Assembly: GCA_003022655.1 (NCBI GenBank)
Contig: PXSX01000358.1
Coordinates: 24,239-31,464 of the forward strand
Length of the DNA stretch: 7,226 bases
Direction: 5' to 3'
DNA from: Bacteroidetes bacterium QH_1_64_81
GTDB taxonomy: Bacteria > Bacteroidota > Rhodothermia > Rhodothermales > Salinibacteraceae
Part shown: piece after piece, positions 6,909 to 7,226 of the stretch
Numbering within the stretch: position 1 is the stretch's first letter
Layout of the letters: the number at the start of each line of letters is the position of its first letter
Made by a program: the position numbers and the translations under genes
The notes under the pieces: model-generated
Told to the model about the DNA's origin: nothing
What the model saw: only the letters and a program-made list of their open reading frames with translations
Database searches by the model: none

Positions 6909-7226
6909 GTGGATCTGTCGGGGCGATTTAGTGCTGGAAGAAGCTCCGGACGAGACGGCGAACTACTTGTCGGGGTGGTGATATGTCTCTTTTCTGTGTT
7001 TGCATTCTCTCCGGTCCAGGCTCAGCCCCATACCATTTCTGAATTGGAGCAGTCGATTCGAACCGCGTTAGACACGATCAATGGGGACTTCGCCGTAGCC
7101 TTTCGCACTCTCAACGCCCCTGAGGAGACGCTGCTGATCAACGAGCACCAGATGTTCCACGCGGCGAGCACGATGAAGACGCCCGTGATGATCGAGCTCT
7201 ACCGGCAGGCCAAGGGGGGACGGTTC
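6909..7226 (+). CDS. Class A beta-lactamase-like secreted serine hydrolase, 5' part only
   Basis: The frame is open from after the TGA at 6819-6821 to the window end. Numbered from GTG 6909, a hydrophobic segment (LLVGVVICLFSVFAFSPVQA) ends in a signal peptidase I site, so the mature protein should begin at Gln39. About 48 residues on, FHAASTMKTPVMIELYRQA contains the S-x-x-K motif of class A beta-lactamases and related serine hydrolases (S87 nucleophile, K90). The SDN, E166 and KTG elements lie beyond the window, so true beta-lactamase activity cannot be judged. A D,D-peptidase-like or other acyl-serine hydrolase remains possible. No in-frame ATG exists; GTG at 6846, 6909 and 6975 are the realistic starts. 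I chose 6909 because it leaves an Arg-containing n-region of moderate length, but no ribosome site supports it. It follows the small lipoprotein by about 98 bp and may belong to the same operon or be independent. Secretion to the periplasm or surface is likely. Confidence 0.82.
   Translation, partial: MDLSGRFSAGRSSGRDGELLVGVVICLFSVFAFSPVQAQPHTISELEQSIRTALDTINGDFAVAFRTLNAPEETLLINEHQMFHAASTMKTPVMIELYRQAKGGRF

Overview
The window reads as a chromosomal piece of a GC-rich member of the Bacteroidota/Rhodothermota. A SusC/SusD outer-membrane uptake pair is a hallmark of that group. The high GC, together with secreted and surface proteins rich in Asp/Glu, recalls halophilic Rhodothermaceae such as Salinibacter. 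The taxonomic placement is inference; no rRNA or other marker gene is present.

Layout: (1) positions 1-1472, minus strand: a nearly complete MocR/PdxR-type transcription regulator, with a GntR winged helix fused to an aminotransferase fold, whose last few codons lie beyond the left edge. (2) 1473-1661: a 189-bp divergent intergenic region that should hold the promoters for both directions, with short repeated AATTG motifs and a small inverted repeat. (3) 1662-4703, plus strand: a SusC-family TonB-dependent transporter with an unusually short N-terminal domain. (4) 4762-6252: its SusD-family lipoprotein partner, of the SusD_2 type. (5) 6313-6810: a small lipoprotein of unknown function. (6) from about 6909 to the right edge: the N-terminal part of a secreted class A beta-lactamase-like serine hydrolase.

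The four plus-strand genes are collinear with gaps of about 58, 60 and 98 bp and no clear terminator between them, so they may form one transcription unit. The simplest model is a regulated uptake locus. The SusD-like lipoprotein (perhaps with the small one) captures a ligand at the surface, the SusC-like barrel imports it with TonB energy, and the divergent regulator, whose aminotransferase-like domain normally binds PLP and amino compounds, controls expression. The serine hydrolase may process the ligand or may be an unrelated downstream gene. The substrate cannot be read from the sequence. No glycoside hydrolase, polysaccharide lyase, sigma/anti-sigma pair or hybrid two-component system is visible, so nothing here points to a classical polysaccharide utilisation locus.

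I found no RNA gene, CRISPR array, insertion sequence, attachment site or origin. The families are familiar. The less ordinary points are the pairing of a MocR regulator with a SusCD locus, the missing first half of the SusC N-terminal domain, the uncharacterised small lipoprotein, and the absence of an ATG start for the terminal hydrolase gene.
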